Shown here piece by piece: positions 8,711 through 17,767 of a DNA stretch of 64,000 nucleotides. The notes below the pieces were generated by a model. That model was not told the DNA's origin. It searched no databases and worked only from the letters and a program-made list of their open reading frames with translations. The stretch is from assembly GCF_000756385.1 (NCBI RefSeq), contig NZ_JNFC01000034.1, forward strand, positions 124,001 through 188,000. Direction: 5' to 3'. Source of the DNA: Sphingopyxis sp. LC363 (GTDB lineage Bacteria > Pseudomonadota > Alphaproteobacteria > Sphingomonadales > Sphingomonadaceae). Position 1 is the stretch's first letter, and each line of letters starts with the position of its first letter. The position numbers and the translations under genes are program-made.

Positions 8711-9120
8711 GCGCAAGGTCCGGCGTCGCCGATGGTCAGCCTGTTGACGAGCGACCCGGCCGCCAGCCCCAGGCACCAGACCGGGAAGACAAAGAAAAGC
8801 GGCACCTTCGGCACATCGGTGAACAATTCCAATATGCCCCAGCCGCTTGCCAGCGCCAGCGTGAGCCCGGTCGCCACCAGAATCTTGCGGATCTCGAGCA
8901 TCCGCACATATTCGTCGGTGAGCTCGGCCAGATAGCGCGCCATCGCCCAGATGAAGCCCGATGTCGCGAGCGCGGGAACCAGCGCCACCGCGACGGTTAG
9001 GGGAGTCGCCGCGGCGTCATCGGGAATGATCCAGCTCGCGAGCATCACCGCCGCGATATAGGCGATCGAAATCGGGATCATGCGGCCGACGTAACGCCGC
9101 TGTGCGGGGTTGGTCGCCAT
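8707..9120 (-). CDS. Four-helix inner-membrane protein of unknown function
   Basis: A 137-residue hydrophobic protein with about four membrane segments (IPISIAYIAAVMLASWII; LTVAVALVPALATSGFIWAM; ILVATGLTLALASGWGILEL; VPLFFVFPVWCLGLAAGSLV) and an acidic loop AELTDEYVRMLEIRK between the second and third. It lies between a very small membrane protein upstream (3 bp gap) and the HTH regulator downstream (GTGA overlap). This three-gene layout of membrane proteins plus Cro-like regulator is common, but its role is unknown. Confidence 0.82.
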   Translation of the reverse strand: MATNPAQRRYVGRMIPISIAYIAAVMLASWIIPDDAAATPLTVAVALVPALATSGFIWAMARYLAELTDEYVRMLEIRKILVATGLTLALASGWGILELFTDVPKVPLFFVFPVWCLGLAAGSLVNRLTIGDAGPCA

Positions 9121-9123
9121 CGC

Positions 9124-9288
9124 TCAACCCCTCCGGCATGCCGCGCGCGGCATGGTCGCGATCATCGCGATCGGCACGGCAAGGACCAACGCGCTGCCGA
9201 GCGGCCCCGGGATGAGGCCGGCGATCCAGGCGAGCGCAACGGCGAAGCTGGGAATGGCCCAGAGCAGGGCACGGAATATTGGCGGCAT
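9124..9288 (-). CDS. 54-residue membrane microprotein
   Basis: A short ORF: ATG at 9288, TGA at 9124-9126, encoding MPPIFRALLWAIPSFAVALA and continuing through WIAGLIPGPLGSALVLAV to an Arg-rich C terminus (PRAACRRG). Two hydrophobic stretches separated by GLIPGPLGS suggest a helical hairpin. A purine-rich site (AAGGGAG) lies upstream of the ATG. The stop is three bases before the ATG of the next membrane gene. The gene order and tight spacing make it a real translated gene rather than noise. Confidence 0.7.
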   Translation of the reverse strand: MPPIFRALLWAIPSFAVALAWIAGLIPGPLGSALVLAVPIAMIATMPRAACRRG

Positions 9289-9384
9289 CGGTCAAGCTCC
9301 CTTGTTAATAGGTAAAGGAACATTGACATGATGCGACATGAATAGTCAAGCTTCATTTACATAGTGACAAGGATGCTTGTTGGG

Positions 9385-9762
9385 TCAGCCGATCAGCTCG
9401 CTCGGCCAGCCGACGCGCACCAGTGTCTCGTCGGGGTCGGACAGCGCGAATTCATACATGCCCCACGGCTTGTGCGTCGGCGCCTTTTCGCGCTCGATGA
9501 TGCGGTCGCCGACACGTTCGGCGAGTTCCGCGACGCGTTCGGTGTAGAGGTAGAGGCCGAAGGGATTCTGGTCGCGCTCGGGCCATGTTGGACCGGATTC
9601 GTTCGTCAGGTGCAATTGCCAGCCCTTGCCGTCGGCGAGCAGGCGATAAGTGCCATGGTCGCTCACGACTTTCAGCCCCAGCATTTCGTAGAATGCGGTG
9701 CTGGCGTCGAGGTCGCTGCAGGGGAGAATGGCGGCGATGCTGTGCGTCGGTGCGTCGGACAT
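9385..9762 (-). CDS. VOC-family protein (bleomycin-resistance-like)
   Basis: A 125-residue protein with the vicinal-oxygen-chelate fold (IAAILPCSDLDASTAFYEMLGLKVVSDHGTYRLL... and DPDETLVRVGWPSE). It resembles the bleomycin-resistance protein group, whose members bind small ligands or act as metalloenzymes. The protein has no clear full set of four metal ligands, so a binding rather than catalytic role is possible. It is divergent from the thrS leader, sharing the 83-bp intergenic region. Confidence 0.8.
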   Translation of the reverse strand: MSDAPTHSIAAILPCSDLDASTAFYEMLGLKVVSDHGTYRLLADGKGWQLHLTNESGPTWPERDQNPFGLYLYTERVAELAERVGDRIIEREKAPTHKPWGMYEFALSDPDETLVRVGWPSELIG

Positions 9763-9810
9763 GATGGAACTCCCGGAAGGCCGAAGGCCAGCATAGGTTT
9801 CCGGCGGGTG

Positions 9811-9839
9811 ATGACAAAGGCTTTCGCGCCGCCTATGTG
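9811..9839 (+). promoter_or_regulatory. Predicted promoter of the thrS leader
   Basis: A -35-like ATGACA (9811-9816) and -10-like TATGTG (9834-9839) are separated by exactly 17 bp. A start six to seven bases beyond the -10 falls on or next to the leader ATG at 9846, implying a leaderless leader peptide, as is known for the rhizobial trpL leader. Inferred from sequence only. Confidence 0.5.
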
Positions 9840-9845
9840 GACGGC

Positions 9846-9917
9846 ATGACGCGGACGCCGATCACGACCCGGACCACCACTACCCCCGCATGCCGGGGGC
9901 GGTCGGCCGCGGCCTGA
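9846..9917 (+). CDS. Threonine-rich leader peptide of thrS
   Basis: A 23-codon ORF beginning [14 protein letters not shown] and ending in a TGA at 9915-9917. Eight of the first 13 codons are Thr (ACG three times, ACC four times, ACT once), plus one Ile. Such enrichment just upstream of threonyl-tRNA synthetase, followed by competing hairpins, is what a ribosome-sensing attenuator needs: scarce charged tRNA-Thr stalls the ribosome on these codons. No ribosome site precedes the ATG, in keeping with a leaderless transcript. It is functionally analogous to thrL of the enterobacterial thr operon, but here it precedes the synthetase gene. Confidence 0.78.
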   Translation: MTRTPITTRTTTTPACRGRSAAA

Positions 9918-9974
9918 ACGCGCGCCGGCTGCCACCCGGGTTCGGGTGGCGCGGCGTCCTTCCACCCGAATTTT
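9898..9974 (+). promoter_or_regulatory. Thr attenuator: competing RNA hairpins upstream of thrS
   Basis: Four segments can be drawn. Segment 1 (9898-9907, GGCGGTCGGC) pairs over 10 positions, two of them G-U, with segment 2 (9924-9933, GCCGGCTGCC), placing the leader stop codon in the loop. Segment 2 also forms GCCACCCG (9931-9938) with CGGGTGGC (9943-9950), the antiterminator. The overlapping TTCGGGTGG (9941-9949) pairs perfectly with CCACCCGAA (9962-9970), directly followed by TTTT (9971-9974): the terminator. Stalling at the Thr codons (last at 9882-9884) would mask segment 1, free segment 2 and allow thrS transcription. Confidence 0.72.
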
Positions 9975-10053
9975 CGAAAGCTGGACGCGGCCTCTTCCGG
10001 TGCGCGCCGCCTTGTGCCATGGCGCGGACCAAAGCGATGAAAGACGGATTTCG

Positions 10054-12057
10054 ATGAGTGAGATGCTGAAAATCAGCCTTCCCGATGGCTCGGTGCGTGA
10101 AATGCCCGCGGGTTCGACCCCGGCCGACGTCGCGGCGGCGATCGGTCCCGGCCTCGCCAAGGCCGCGATCGCGGCGCGCGTCAATGGCGAGCTTCGCGAC
10201 ATCATGCGTCCGTTCGAAGGCGATACCGACCTCGCGCTGGTCACCAGCCGCGACGAGGCCGACGCGCTCGAACTCGCACGCCACGACTATGCGCATGTGC
10301 TGGCGGAGGCGGTGCAGAAGCTGTTTCCCGGCACGCAGATCACCTTCGGCCCGTCGACGAACGACGGCTTCTATTACGACTTCGCGCCGGCCGCCGAGCA
10401 TGGCCCGTTTCGCGACGAGGAGCTGCCGTTGATCGAGGAGGAGATGCGCAAGATCATCGCCGCCGATCTTCCCCTCACGCGCGAAGTCTGGGAGCGCGAC
10501 AAGCTCATCGCCAAATGGCAGGCCGATGGCGAGACGTTCAAGGCCGAATGGGCCGCCGAATTGCCGCAGGGTGAAGAGTTGACGGTCTATCGCTCGGGCG
10601 ACGGCTGGATGGACATGTGCCGCGGGCCGCATCTGGCTTCGACGGGCAAGCTCGATCCCGCGGCGTTCAAGCTGACGCGCGTCTCGGGTGCCTATTGGCG
10701 CGGGGACCAGAAGAATGCGCAGTTGTCGCGCATCTACGGTACCGGTTGGCTTAACAAGAAGCAGCTCGCCGAGCATCTCGTCCGCCTCGAAGAAGCCGCC
10801 AAGCGCGACCATCGCAAGATCGGGCGCGAGATGGACCTCTTCCACCTGCAGGAAGAGGCGCATGGCAGCGTCTTCTGGCACCCCAAGGGCTATCGCATCT
10901 ATCGGGAGCTCGAAGCCTATATGCGCCGCGCGATCGACGGCTCGGGCTATCAGGAGGTCAAGACGCCGCAGGTGATGGACGCCAAGCAGTGGGAACAATC
11001 CGGCCACTGGGGCAAATATCGCGAGAATATGTTCGTCATCCCCGACGAAATCCCGAACATCGAGGACGAGGGCCCGATCGTTTCCGACGATGCCGAGTGG
11101 ATGGCATTGAAGCCGATGAACTGCCCGGCGCACGTCCTGATCTTTCGTCAGGGCATGAAGTCGTATCGCGATCTGCCGCTGCGCATGGCCGAAATGGGCT
11201 GCTGCCACCGCAACGAGCCGCACGGCGCGCTGCACGGCATCATGCGCGTGCGCCAGTTCACGCAGGACGACGGTCATATCTTCTGCCGTGAAGACCAGAT
11301 CGTCGAGGAAGTGCGCGCCTTTTGCGAATTGCTCGACCGCGTCTATCGCCAGCTGGGGTTCGAGAAATATGCGGTGAAGCTCGCGCTGCGCCCCGAAAAG
11401 CGGTTCGGCAGCGACGATATGTGGGACAAGGCCGAGGCCGAGCTTCGCGAAGCCGTCGCGCGCGCGGGCATGGCGAACGAGGATTATGGCTGGGAAGAAT
11501 TGCCGGGCGAGGGCGCTTTCTACGCTCCCAAGCTCGAATTCCACCTGACCGACGCGATCGGCCGGACGTGGCAGTGCGGGACGATCCAGTCCGACCGCGT
11601 GATGCCCGAGCGCCTCGACGCGAGCTATATCGGCGAGGATGGCGAGCGCCACCGCCCGGTGATGCTGCATCGCGCGATCCTCGGCACCTATGAGCGCTTC
11701 ATCGGCATTTTGATCGAGCATTTCGCAGGGCGCTTCCCGACCTGGCTCGCGCCGGTGCAGGCGGTCGTCGCGACGATCGTTTCGGACGCCGACGATTATG
11801 CGAAGGACGCGGTGGCAGAGCTCACCGCGGCGGGTATCCGCGCCGACAGCGACCTTCGTAACGAGAAGATCAACTATAAGGTGCGCGAACACAGCCTTGC
11901 GAAAGTCCCCTATCTGCTCGTCGTCGGCAAGCGCGAGGCCGAAGAGGGAACGGTCGCGATCCGTACGCTCGGCCAGGACGGCCAGCGCATCATGCCGCTC
12001 GCCGACGCGATCGCGATGCTGAAGGGCGAAGCGACCCCGCCCGATCTGCGCGATTGA
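10054..12057 (+). CDS. thrS: Threonyl-tRNA synthetase
   Basis: Charges tRNA-Thr. The 667-residue class II enzyme shows the full order: N-terminal TGS domain ([14 protein letters not shown]), the HD-type editing domain ([16 protein letters not shown]), the catalytic core with the zinc ligands in [30 protein letters not shown] and [13 protein letters not shown], and a C-terminal anticodon-binding domain ([20 protein letters not shown]). The ATG at 10054 gives the normal N terminus; the upstream open frame covers the attenuator and is rejected. Its stop overlaps the next gene's TTG start. Confidence 0.97.
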   Translation: MSEMLKISLPDGSVREMPAGSTPADVAAAIGPGLAKAAIAARVNGELRDIMRPFEGDTDLALVTSRDEADALELARHDYAHVLAEAVQKLFPGTQITFGPSTNDGFYYDFAPAAEHGPFRDEELPLIEEEMRKIIAADLPLTREVWERDKLIAKWQADGETFKAEWAAELPQGEELTVYRSGDGWMDMCRGPHLASTGKLDPAAFKLTRVSGAYWRGDQKNAQLSRIYGTGWLNKKQLAEHLVRLEEAAKRDHRKIGREMDLFHLQEEAHGSVFWHPKGYRIYRELEAYMRRAIDGSGYQEVKTPQVMDAKQWEQSGHWGKYRENMFVIPDEIPNIEDEGPIVSDDAEWMALKPMNCPAHVLIFRQGMKSYRDLPLRMAEMGCCHRNEPHGALHGIMRVRQFTQDDGHIFCREDQIVEEVRAFCELLDRVYRQLGFEKYAVKLALRPEKRFGSDDMWDKAEAELREAVARAGMANEDYGWEELPGEGAFYAPKLEFHLTDAIGRTWQCGTIQSDRVMPERLDASYIGEDGERHRPVMLHRAILGTYERFIGILIEHFAGRFPTWLAPVQAVVATIVSDADDYAKDAVAELTAAGIRADSDLRNEKINYKVREHSLAKVPYLLVVGKREAEEGTVAIRTLGQDGQRIMPLADAIAMLKGEATPPDLRD

Positions 12058-12920
12058 GCGGGAAGGAGAAGCGTCGTCCGCGCCGCTGGCTGCGCTGGCT
12101 CCTGTTGCTGGGGCTCGCCGGCGCGGGGCTTCTCGCCAAGGGCTATTGGAACGCAACGCGCGATCCGGTGATCCGCACCGCGACGGTGGAAGTGGCAGGT
12201 CTGCCCATGGGACAGCCCGCTCTCAAATTACTCCTGCTGTCGGACATCCACGTGGCGGGACCCGATATGCCGCCCGAACGGCTCCTCCGGATCGTGGCCG
12301 ACCTCAACCGCCTGAAGCCCGACCTCGTGTTGATCGCGGGCGATCTCGTCAGCGAAAAGCGCAGCGCGTCGCATGTCTACTCGCCGGCCGAGGTCGTGGC
12401 GCCGCTCGGCGAACTGAAGGCGCCTCTCGGCGTCGTCGTCGCACCGGGCAATCATGATCACTGGTTCCGGCCCGACGCGCTCCGCGGCGAGCTCGAAAAG
12501 CGCGGCATCCGGGTGCTGCAGAATGAAGCGGTAAAGCTCGGCCCGCTCATCGTCGGCGGGGTCGACGACGATTATTCGGGGCACGACGATGTTCCCGCGA
12601 CGCTCGCCGCGATGGACCGTCTCGGTGCGGATGTGCCGCTGCTGCTCACGCACAGCCCCGACATCGTGCCCGACGTGCCGCGGCCGGTGGCGGCGGTATT
12701 TGCGGGTCATACGCACTGCGGCCAGATCCGCTTCCCCTTCATCGGCGCGCTGACCTATGTCTCGCGCTACGGCGACCGCTTTGCATGCGGTGACATAAGC
12801 GACGGTGGACAGCGCGTCTTCGTCGGGGCGGGGCTCGGGACCAGCCTCTTGCCGCTTCGTTACCTCACCCCGCCCGACGCGTGGTTGATCACGCTGAAAC
12901 CGAAAGATCCGCGCTCATGA
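12054..12920 (+). CDS. Membrane-anchored metallophosphoesterase
   Basis: A 288-residue calcineurin-like phosphoesterase. After a basic N terminus and a signal-anchor helix ([21 protein letters not shown]), the family motifs follow in order: [30 protein letters not shown] and FAGHTHCGQ. This pattern matches the YaeI/YkuE group, whose members act at the membrane on phospholipid-type substrates; that role is inference here. Translation begins at TTG inside the thrS stop (TTGA), so it is coupled to thrS. Its own stop overlaps the next start as ATGA. Confidence 0.88.
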   Translation: MSGKEKRRPRRWLRWLLLLGLAGAGLLAKGYWNATRDPVIRTATVEVAGLPMGQPALKLLLLSDIHVAGPDMPPERLLRIVADLNRLKPDLVLIAGDLVSEKRSASHVYSPAEVVAPLGELKAPLGVVVAPGNHDHWFRPDALRGELEKRGIRVLQNEAVKLGPLIVGGVDDDYSGHDDVPATLAAMDRLGADVPLLLTHSPDIVPDVPRPVAAVFAGHTHCGQIRFPFIGALTYVSRYGDRFACGDISDGGQRVFVGAGLGTSLLPLRYLTPPDAWLITLKPKDPRS

Positions 12921-13678
12921 TCGATACCCCGCATCTTTTCGGCTTCGCGCCGCTGACGCTCGTCGGCGCGGCGGCGATGACCTTTGGGGCCGCCTATGTG
13001 CGCGGGCTGACCGGGTTCGGCATGGCGATCATCCTCGTGCCGCTGCTCGGCATTCTGATCCCGCCGGGCGAGGCGGTGGTGATGGGGATATTGTTGCAGC
13101 TGCTGATCGGCCCCGTTGGGATCGGGCATATCATCGCCGACGCCGACCGCGAGACGGCGCTTCCGATCGGGCTCGCAGCGATGGCGACGACGCCGGTCGG
13201 CATGTATGTGCTCGACCTGACCCCTGCCGACATCGCGCGCCTGCTGATCACGCTCGCGGCGGTCGCGGCCTTTGTCGCCGTGCTGCTGCCGAAAAAGCCC
13301 GAAGGCCACCGCCCCGGACGGCTTGCCGTTGCGGGGACGGGGATCACGTCGGGTATCCTCACGGGCTTTGCCGCGATGCCGGGGCCGCCGGTCGTGCCCT
13401 TTTACCTGCGCCGCCGTATCGATCCGAAAGTGGCGCGCGCGTCGATGCTGATGATCTTTTTCATGACCGCGATCGCGGGGACGCTCGCGTCGCTGTGGCT
13501 CGGCATCGCGACCTGGCGGCTGTTCCTGATGGCGGTGTTGCTGTTCGTGCCGATGTGGCTCGGCAATTATGTCGGCGCGCGCCATTTCGGCCGCGTCCCG
13601 CCGCATATCTGGCAGGCGATGGTCGCGGTCGTGCTCGGCGTCGCGGCGGTGTCGGCGGTAGTGCGCCTGTTGAACTAG
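12917..13678 (+). CDS. TauE/SafE-family membrane transporter
   Basis: A 253-residue polytopic protein with about eight membrane segments and the two-repeat TauE/SafE plan (GLTGFGMAIILVPLLGI in the first half and GFAAMPGPPVVPFYL in the second). The family exports sulfite, sulfonates or similar anions; the substrate here is unknown. The ATG overlaps the metallophosphoesterase stop, so thrS, the phosphoesterase and this gene form one translationally coupled unit. Its TAG stop interlocks with the convergent ABC permease stop in a shared CTAG (13675-13678). Confidence 0.88.
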   Translation: MIDTPHLFGFAPLTLVGAAAMTFGAAYVRGLTGFGMAIILVPLLGILIPPGEAVVMGILLQLLIGPVGIGHIIADADRETALPIGLAAMATTPVGMYVLDLTPADIARLLITLAAVAAFVAVLLPKKPEGHRPGRLAVAGTGITSGILTGFAAMPGPPVVPFYLRRRIDPKVARASMLMIFFMTAIAGTLASLWLGIATWRLFLMAVLLFVPMWLGNYVGARHFGRVPPHIWQAMVAVVLGVAAVSAVVRLLN

Positions 13679-16176
13679 AGACTGCGCAGCGCCTGCGCGG
13701 GCTTGGCCGAGAGCAAGGGCCAACTGCCCGCGATGCCGATCAGAAAGGACAGACCCGCGCCGCCGAGCAAGGTCAGCCCGACGATCAGCGGATCGGGGGC
13801 GAAGTCGAACTCGAAGAGCTGCGTCACGACATACCAGGCGCCCGCGAGGCCGAGCCCCAATGCCAGCACCGCGAGAATAGCCGCCAGCACCGCATATTCC
13901 ATGCCCTGCGCGCCCAGTACCTGGCCGCGCGTCGCGCCGAGCAGCTTCAGAATGACGCTGTCGTAGACGCGCCGCTCGCGGCTCGCGGCGATCGCGCCGA
14001 TCAGCACCGCTATCCCCGCAAGAATCGCGATGCTCGCGGCGGCGGCGATCGCCTGGCTCATCTGGGTGAGCAGGGTGGTGACCTGGCTCACGACATCGCG
14101 CACCGCGATCAGCGACGCCGAGGGGAAGGCGCGCGGGATGCTGCGCGACAGCTCGGTTTCGGCTTCGGGGCCTACCGCCACCGTCGCGACCATATTGTGC
14201 GGCGCGGCGTCGAAGGTGCCGGGCGAGAAGACGAGGACGTAGTTGAGCCCGAAATTGTCCCAGTTGACGGTGCGGAAGGAGGCGACCTTCGCCTGCACCT
14301 CGACCCCCAGCACATTGACAGAGAGCGTGTCGCCGAGCCCCAGCCCGAGCGAGGTCGCGACCTCCTGCTCGACGCTGACCAGCGGCGGGCCCCTGTAATC
14401 GGCCGCCCACCATGCGCCGCCAACGAGCTCGCTGCCGTTCGGCAGGACCGGGCTATAGGTTAGCCCGCGGTCGCCGCGCAGCACCCACGCGCCCTCGGGC
14501 AGTTCGGCAAGCTCGTCGACGCGCTGGCCGCGAAATTCGGTGACGCTGCCGCGCAGCGCCGGGATCATGTTGATTTCGGCCTTGGCGTCGGCGCCGGTCA
14601 CGAGCGTGCGAAAGCGCGCGGCGTCGCTGCGCGGCACGTCGAGAACGAAGAAGCTCGGCGCGCGCTGCGGCACGGTCGAGCGGATTTCGGCGGTGATGCT
14701 CGTCTGGATCGCCGCGAGCGTCACGAACAGGGTGAGGCCGAGCCCGAGTGCGACGACAAGCGCGCCGGTCGCGGCGCCGGGACGGTGCAGGTTGGCGAGC
14801 GCAAGGCGGAAGAGCGGGCGTTTCGGGCGCGGCAGGCGGCTCGCGGTACGGCGCACGAGCCAGCCGAGCCCGACGAGGATGAGGAGCAGGCCGATCGCTG
14901 CGCCGACGAATCCGAGCGCGAACAAGGGCTCGCGCGCGGTGCCGACCGCGAGCGCGATGATTGCGGCGAGCGCGGCCGCGACCGCGATCACCGTGCGCCG
15001 GTCGATCCGCGCCGCGCCGCTCACCGTCGCGCGATATAGGCCCGCGGCGGGGACGTGACGTGTCGCGGCGAGCGGGGGCAGGGCGAAGGCGATTGCGATG
15101 AGCAGACCGTAGGCGGCGCTGACGCCAAGCGGCAGCGGATAGATCGCGACGCCGGGTTTGACGGGCAGCACATCGCCCGCAATCGCGCCGATGATCGCGG
15201 GCGCGAGCGCGCCGACGATCAGCCCCGCCGCGATCGACACCGCCGCGACCGCGAGGATCTGCAGGCCATAGATGCGCGCGACGGTGCCGCTGTCGGCGCC
15301 GAGCACCTTCAAAGTCGCGAGGCCCGGGCGTTTGCCCGCGAGATAGCTCGCGACCCCGTTACCGACGCCGATCCCGGCAATGACGAGCGCCGCGAGGCCG
15401 ACGAGCGACAGGAATTGTCCCATGCGCTCGATGAAGCGCCGCGTGCCGGGCGCGCCGTTGCTGCTGTCGGTGATGTCCCACCCCGCGTCGGGGAATTCGG
15501 CGGTGAGCGCTTTGCCGACGGCTTCGGGGTTCGCGCTGTCGGGCAAGCGGACGCGATATTTGCTCTCGTAAAGGCTTCCCGGCTGGATCAGCTGCGTCGC
15601 GGGCAGGTCGGAAAGCCCGATGATCGCGACCGGACCGAGCGTGAAACCTTCGCCTAGCCGGTCGGGTTCTTCGGCGATGATGCCGTCGATAAGGAACGCT
15701 TTTTCGCCGAACTTTACGCGCTCGCCCACCTTGAGATCGAGCCGCGAAGCGAGGTCCTTGCCGATCCAGATTCTGCCCGGAGGCGGCGGGCCTTGGCGTG
15801 CGCCGCTTTCGAGCCGCATCGTACCGTAGAGCGGATAGGCGCTATCGACGGCCTTCAACTCGGAGAGCAGCGCCTCGCCATCGGGATCGTTCGCCATCGC
15901 GCGCAGGCGGACGGTGGCCGAGGGGGTGCCGACGCGGCGGAAGCCCGCCATTTCTTCGGCGCTCGCTTCGCGTTGCGGCAGGCTGAATTCGATGTCGCCG
16001 CCGAGGATGGTCTGTCCGCGCACTTCGAGTTCGGAGGTGATACCGCGCGTCAGGCTGCCGATCGCCGCGAGCGTCGCGACGCCGAGGAAGAGGCAGACCG
16101 CGAGGAGGCGGAGGCCGCGAATCCGGGCCGCAAGGTCGCGCCGCGCGATCCGCCAGAGCGTGGCGAGGGGGAGCAT
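13675..16176 (-). CDS. ABC transporter permease, YbbP/FtsX type
   Basis: An 833-residue permease with an N-terminal membrane helix (LRLLAVCLFLGVATLAAIGSL), a large extracytoplasmic MacB-like domain, and clusters of helices in FtsX-domain pairs. It pairs with the ATPase just upstream and with the divergent lysophospholipase-type esterase gene, matching the conserved YbbA-YbbP-TesA cluster whose transporter is thought to move lipid-like substrates or drive envelope work. The ATG at 16176 is chosen because the upstream open frame is the palindromic repeat at 16183-16320. Confidence 0.92.
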   Translation of the reverse strand: MLPLATLWRIARRDLAARIRGLRLLAVCLFLGVATLAAIGSLTRGITSELEVRGQTILGGDIEFSLPQREASAEEMAGFRRVGTPSATVRLRAMANDPDGEALLSELKAVDSAYPLYGTMRLESGARQGPPPPGRIWIGKDLASRLDLKVGERVKFGEKAFLIDGIIAEEPDRLGEGFTLGPVAIIGLSDLPATQLIQPGSLYESKYRVRLPDSANPEAVGKALTAEFPDAGWDITDSSNGAPGTRRFIERMGQFLSLVGLAALVIAGIGVGNGVASYLAGKRPGLATLKVLGADSGTVARIYGLQILAVAAVSIAAGLIVGALAPAIIGAIAGDVLPVKPGVAIYPLPLGVSAAYGLLIAIAFALPPLAATRHVPAAGLYRATVSGAARIDRRTVIAVAAALAAIIALAVGTAREPLFALGFVGAAIGLLLILVGLGWLVRRTASRLPRPKRPLFRLALANLHRPGAATGALVVALGLGLTLFVTLAAIQTSITAEIRSTVPQRAPSFFVLDVPRSDAARFRTLVTGADAKAEINMIPALRGSVTEFRGQRVDELAELPEGAWVLRGDRGLTYSPVLPNGSELVGGAWWAADYRGPPLVSVEQEVATSLGLGLGDTLSVNVLGVEVQAKVASFRTVNWDNFGLNYVLVFSPGTFDAAPHNMVATVAVGPEAETELSRSIPRAFPSASLIAVRDVVSQVTTLLTQMSQAIAAAASIAILAGIAVLIGAIAASRERRVYDSVILKLLGATRGQVLGAQGMEYAVLAAILAVLALGLGLAGAWYVVTQLFEFDFAPDPLIVGLTLLGGAGLSFLIGIAGSWPLLSAKPAQALRSL

Positions 16177-16182
16177 CAACCA

Positions 16183-16320
16183 ATCCTCCCTGTGGCGTAG
16201 CCATGGGGAGGGGGACGGTCTGCGAAACAGATGGTGGAGGGGCCCCGACGGCAGCGCCATAGCCCCTCCGTCAGCGGCTGCGCCGCTGCCACCTCCCCAT
16301 GGCTGCGCCACAGGGAGGAT
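16183..16320. repeat. Palindromic intergenic repeat, family A, copy 1
   Basis: A 138-bp element bounded by ATCCTCCCTG and its complement CAGGGAGGAT, with internal arms ATGGGGAGGGGGAC and CCACCTCCCCAT and a central GCGGCTGCGCCGC. The same unit recurs at 17768-17906, 20310-20436 and 53630-53801. It nearly fills the gap between the ABC ATPase and permease genes, so it is transcribed inside that operon. Confidence 0.9.
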
Positions 16321-16333
16321 GATTCGGCCACGC

Positions 16334-17032
16334 TCACGCCCGCTCCTCGATCCGACCGTCGTGCATCACGACGACGCGGTCGCAATGTTCGGCGAGTTCG
16401 GGGTCGTGTGTGATGATCAGCAACGTCGCACCGAGCGCGGCGCGGCGCGCGAAGATCAGCTCGATGATCGCGTGTCCCGTCGCGGTGTCGAGATTGCCCG
16501 TCGGCTCGTCAGCAAAGATGATCGCGGGCGAGCTTGCCATCGCGCGCGCGATCGCAACGCGCTGTTGCTCGCCGCCCGAAAGCTGCGCGGGATAATGGGT
16601 GAGACGGTGGCCGAGGCCGACGGCTTCGAGTTCGGCAGCGGCGCGGCCGAACGGATCGGACAGCCCAGCGAGTTCGAGCGGCACCGCGACATTTTCGAGC
16701 GCGGTCATCGTCGGGAGCAGGTGGAAGGCCTGCAAGACGATGCCGATGCGGCCGCGCCTTGCGCGCGCGAGATCGTCTTCATCCATCGCCGCAAAGTCGA
16801 GCCCCGCGACATGAATGCTGCCGCCATTGGCGCGCTCAAGACCCGCGAGGACCGCCATCAGCGAGCTTTTGCCCGATCCCGAGGGGCCGAGCAGCGCGAC
16901 CGACGTCCCCGCCGCAACCTCGAGGTCGACTCCGCGCAAAATTTCGACGGGGGCCTTGTCGCTCCCCAAAGTCAGCGTCACATTATGGGCGGCGATCGCC
17001 AGATCGGGCGATTGTCGTGGGGTGTCGGGCAA
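16334..17032 (-). CDS. ABC transporter ATP-binding protein, YbbA/LolD type
   Basis: A 232-residue ATPase. Walker A GPSGSGKS (about residues 49-56 from the chosen start), signature LSGGEQQR and Walker B IIFADEPTGNLD are intact, and the D-loop TGNLDTATG is typical of MacB/LolD-class exporters. I start it at the TTG at 17032, just before PDTPRQSPDLA; the frame is open upstream but would overlap the divergent tesA gene. That start is uncertain. It partners the permease at 13675-16176. Confidence 0.9.
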   Translation of the reverse strand: MPDTPRQSPDLAIAAHNVTLTLGSDKAPVEILRGVDLEVAAGTSVALLGPSGSGKSSLMAVLAGLERANGGSIHVAGLDFAAMDEDDLARARRGRIGIVLQAFHLLPTMTALENVAVPLELAGLSDPFGRAAAELEAVGLGHRLTHYPAQLSGGEQQRVAIARAMASSPAIIFADEPTGNLDTATGHAIIELIFARRAALGATLLIITHDPELAEHCDRVVVMHDGRIEERA

Positions 17033-17049
17033 GGAGAGGACCCTTTGGA

Positions 17050-17763
17050 ATGAAAACGGCCGGATGGCGTTCTGCCTTGATATATGGTTGCGTGATTGCG
17101 CTTTGCCAACCGCTCGCGGCGTGCGGGTCGGCGGAGGCGCCACCAGCATCGACGAACGACAAGGGCGCGGCGAAAGCGGCGCCCGCAATCCCGCCCGACG
17201 CCCCGCTCGTGATCGCTTTCGGCGACAGCCTTTACGCCGGCTATCAGCTTGGTCCGAAGGAAGGGCTCGCGCCGCAATTGCAGGCCGCGCTTGCCGATGA
17301 CGGCGTCGTCGCGCGCGTCCAGAATGCCGGGGTTTCGGGCGACACGACCGCGGCGGGGCGCCAGCGGCTGACCTATGTGCTCGACAATGCCAAGGCGAAG
17401 CCCGCGCTCGTGCTGCTCGGGCTCGGCGGTAACGACATGCTGCGCGGCATCGGCCCCGACCAGACGCGCGCCAATCTCGACGCGATGCTCGCCGAGCTTC
17501 AGAAACGCGACATCCCCGTGCTGCTCACCGGCATGATGGCGGCGCCGAACCTCGGCAGCGATTATGCGGGGAAGTTCAATCCCATCTATCCCGAGCTCGC
17601 GTCGAAATATGATGTGAGCTTCTATCCCTTCATCCTCGATAATGTGGTGACCGACAAGGCGCTGATGCTCGGCGACAATCTCCATCCCAATGCCAGGGGG
17701 GTGAAAGTGGTGGCCGAGGGGCTGGCGCCGCTGGTCGAACAGGCGCTGCCGGAGGCCGGATAA
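17050..17763 (+). CDS. tesA: Arylesterase / lysophospholipase, SGNH hydrolase lipoprotein
   Basis: A 237-residue GDSL/SGNH hydrolase of the TesA family. A signal segment ends in a lipobox (LAAC, Cys25), implying lipid anchoring rather than a free periplasmic enzyme. Block I FGDSLYAGY gives Ser60, Gly and Asn come from GLGGNDML (Asn128), and DNLHPN gives Asp209 and His212. It hydrolyses thioesters and lysophospholipids in related bacteria. It is divergent from the YbbA-type ATPase, a conserved pairing. The family A repeat follows the stop. Confidence 0.9.
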   Translation: MKTAGWRSALIYGCVIALCQPLAACGSAEAPPASTNDKGAAKAAPAIPPDAPLVIAFGDSLYAGYQLGPKEGLAPQLQAALADDGVVARVQNAGVSGDTTAAGRQRLTYVLDNAKAKPALVLLGLGGNDMLRGIGPDQTRANLDAMLAELQKRDIPVLLTGMMAAPNLGSDYAGKFNPIYPELASKYDVSFYPFILDNVVTDKALMLGDNLHPNARGVKVVAEGLAPLVEQALPEAG

Positions 17764-17767
17764 AGGT

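Noticed and set aside
9763..10053. T-box riboswitch before thrS
   Set aside because: T-boxes are rare outside Gram-positives, and no T-box sequence (TGGNACCGCG) is present; the Thr-rich ORF explains the region better.
9880..12156. 758-residue minus-strand ORF opposite thrS
   Set aside because: Antisense shadow of thrS; also spans the attenuator. No domain features.
16231..16413. 60-residue ORF inside the family A repeat
   Set aside because: The repeat is palindromic and non-coding; other copies do not keep the frame.
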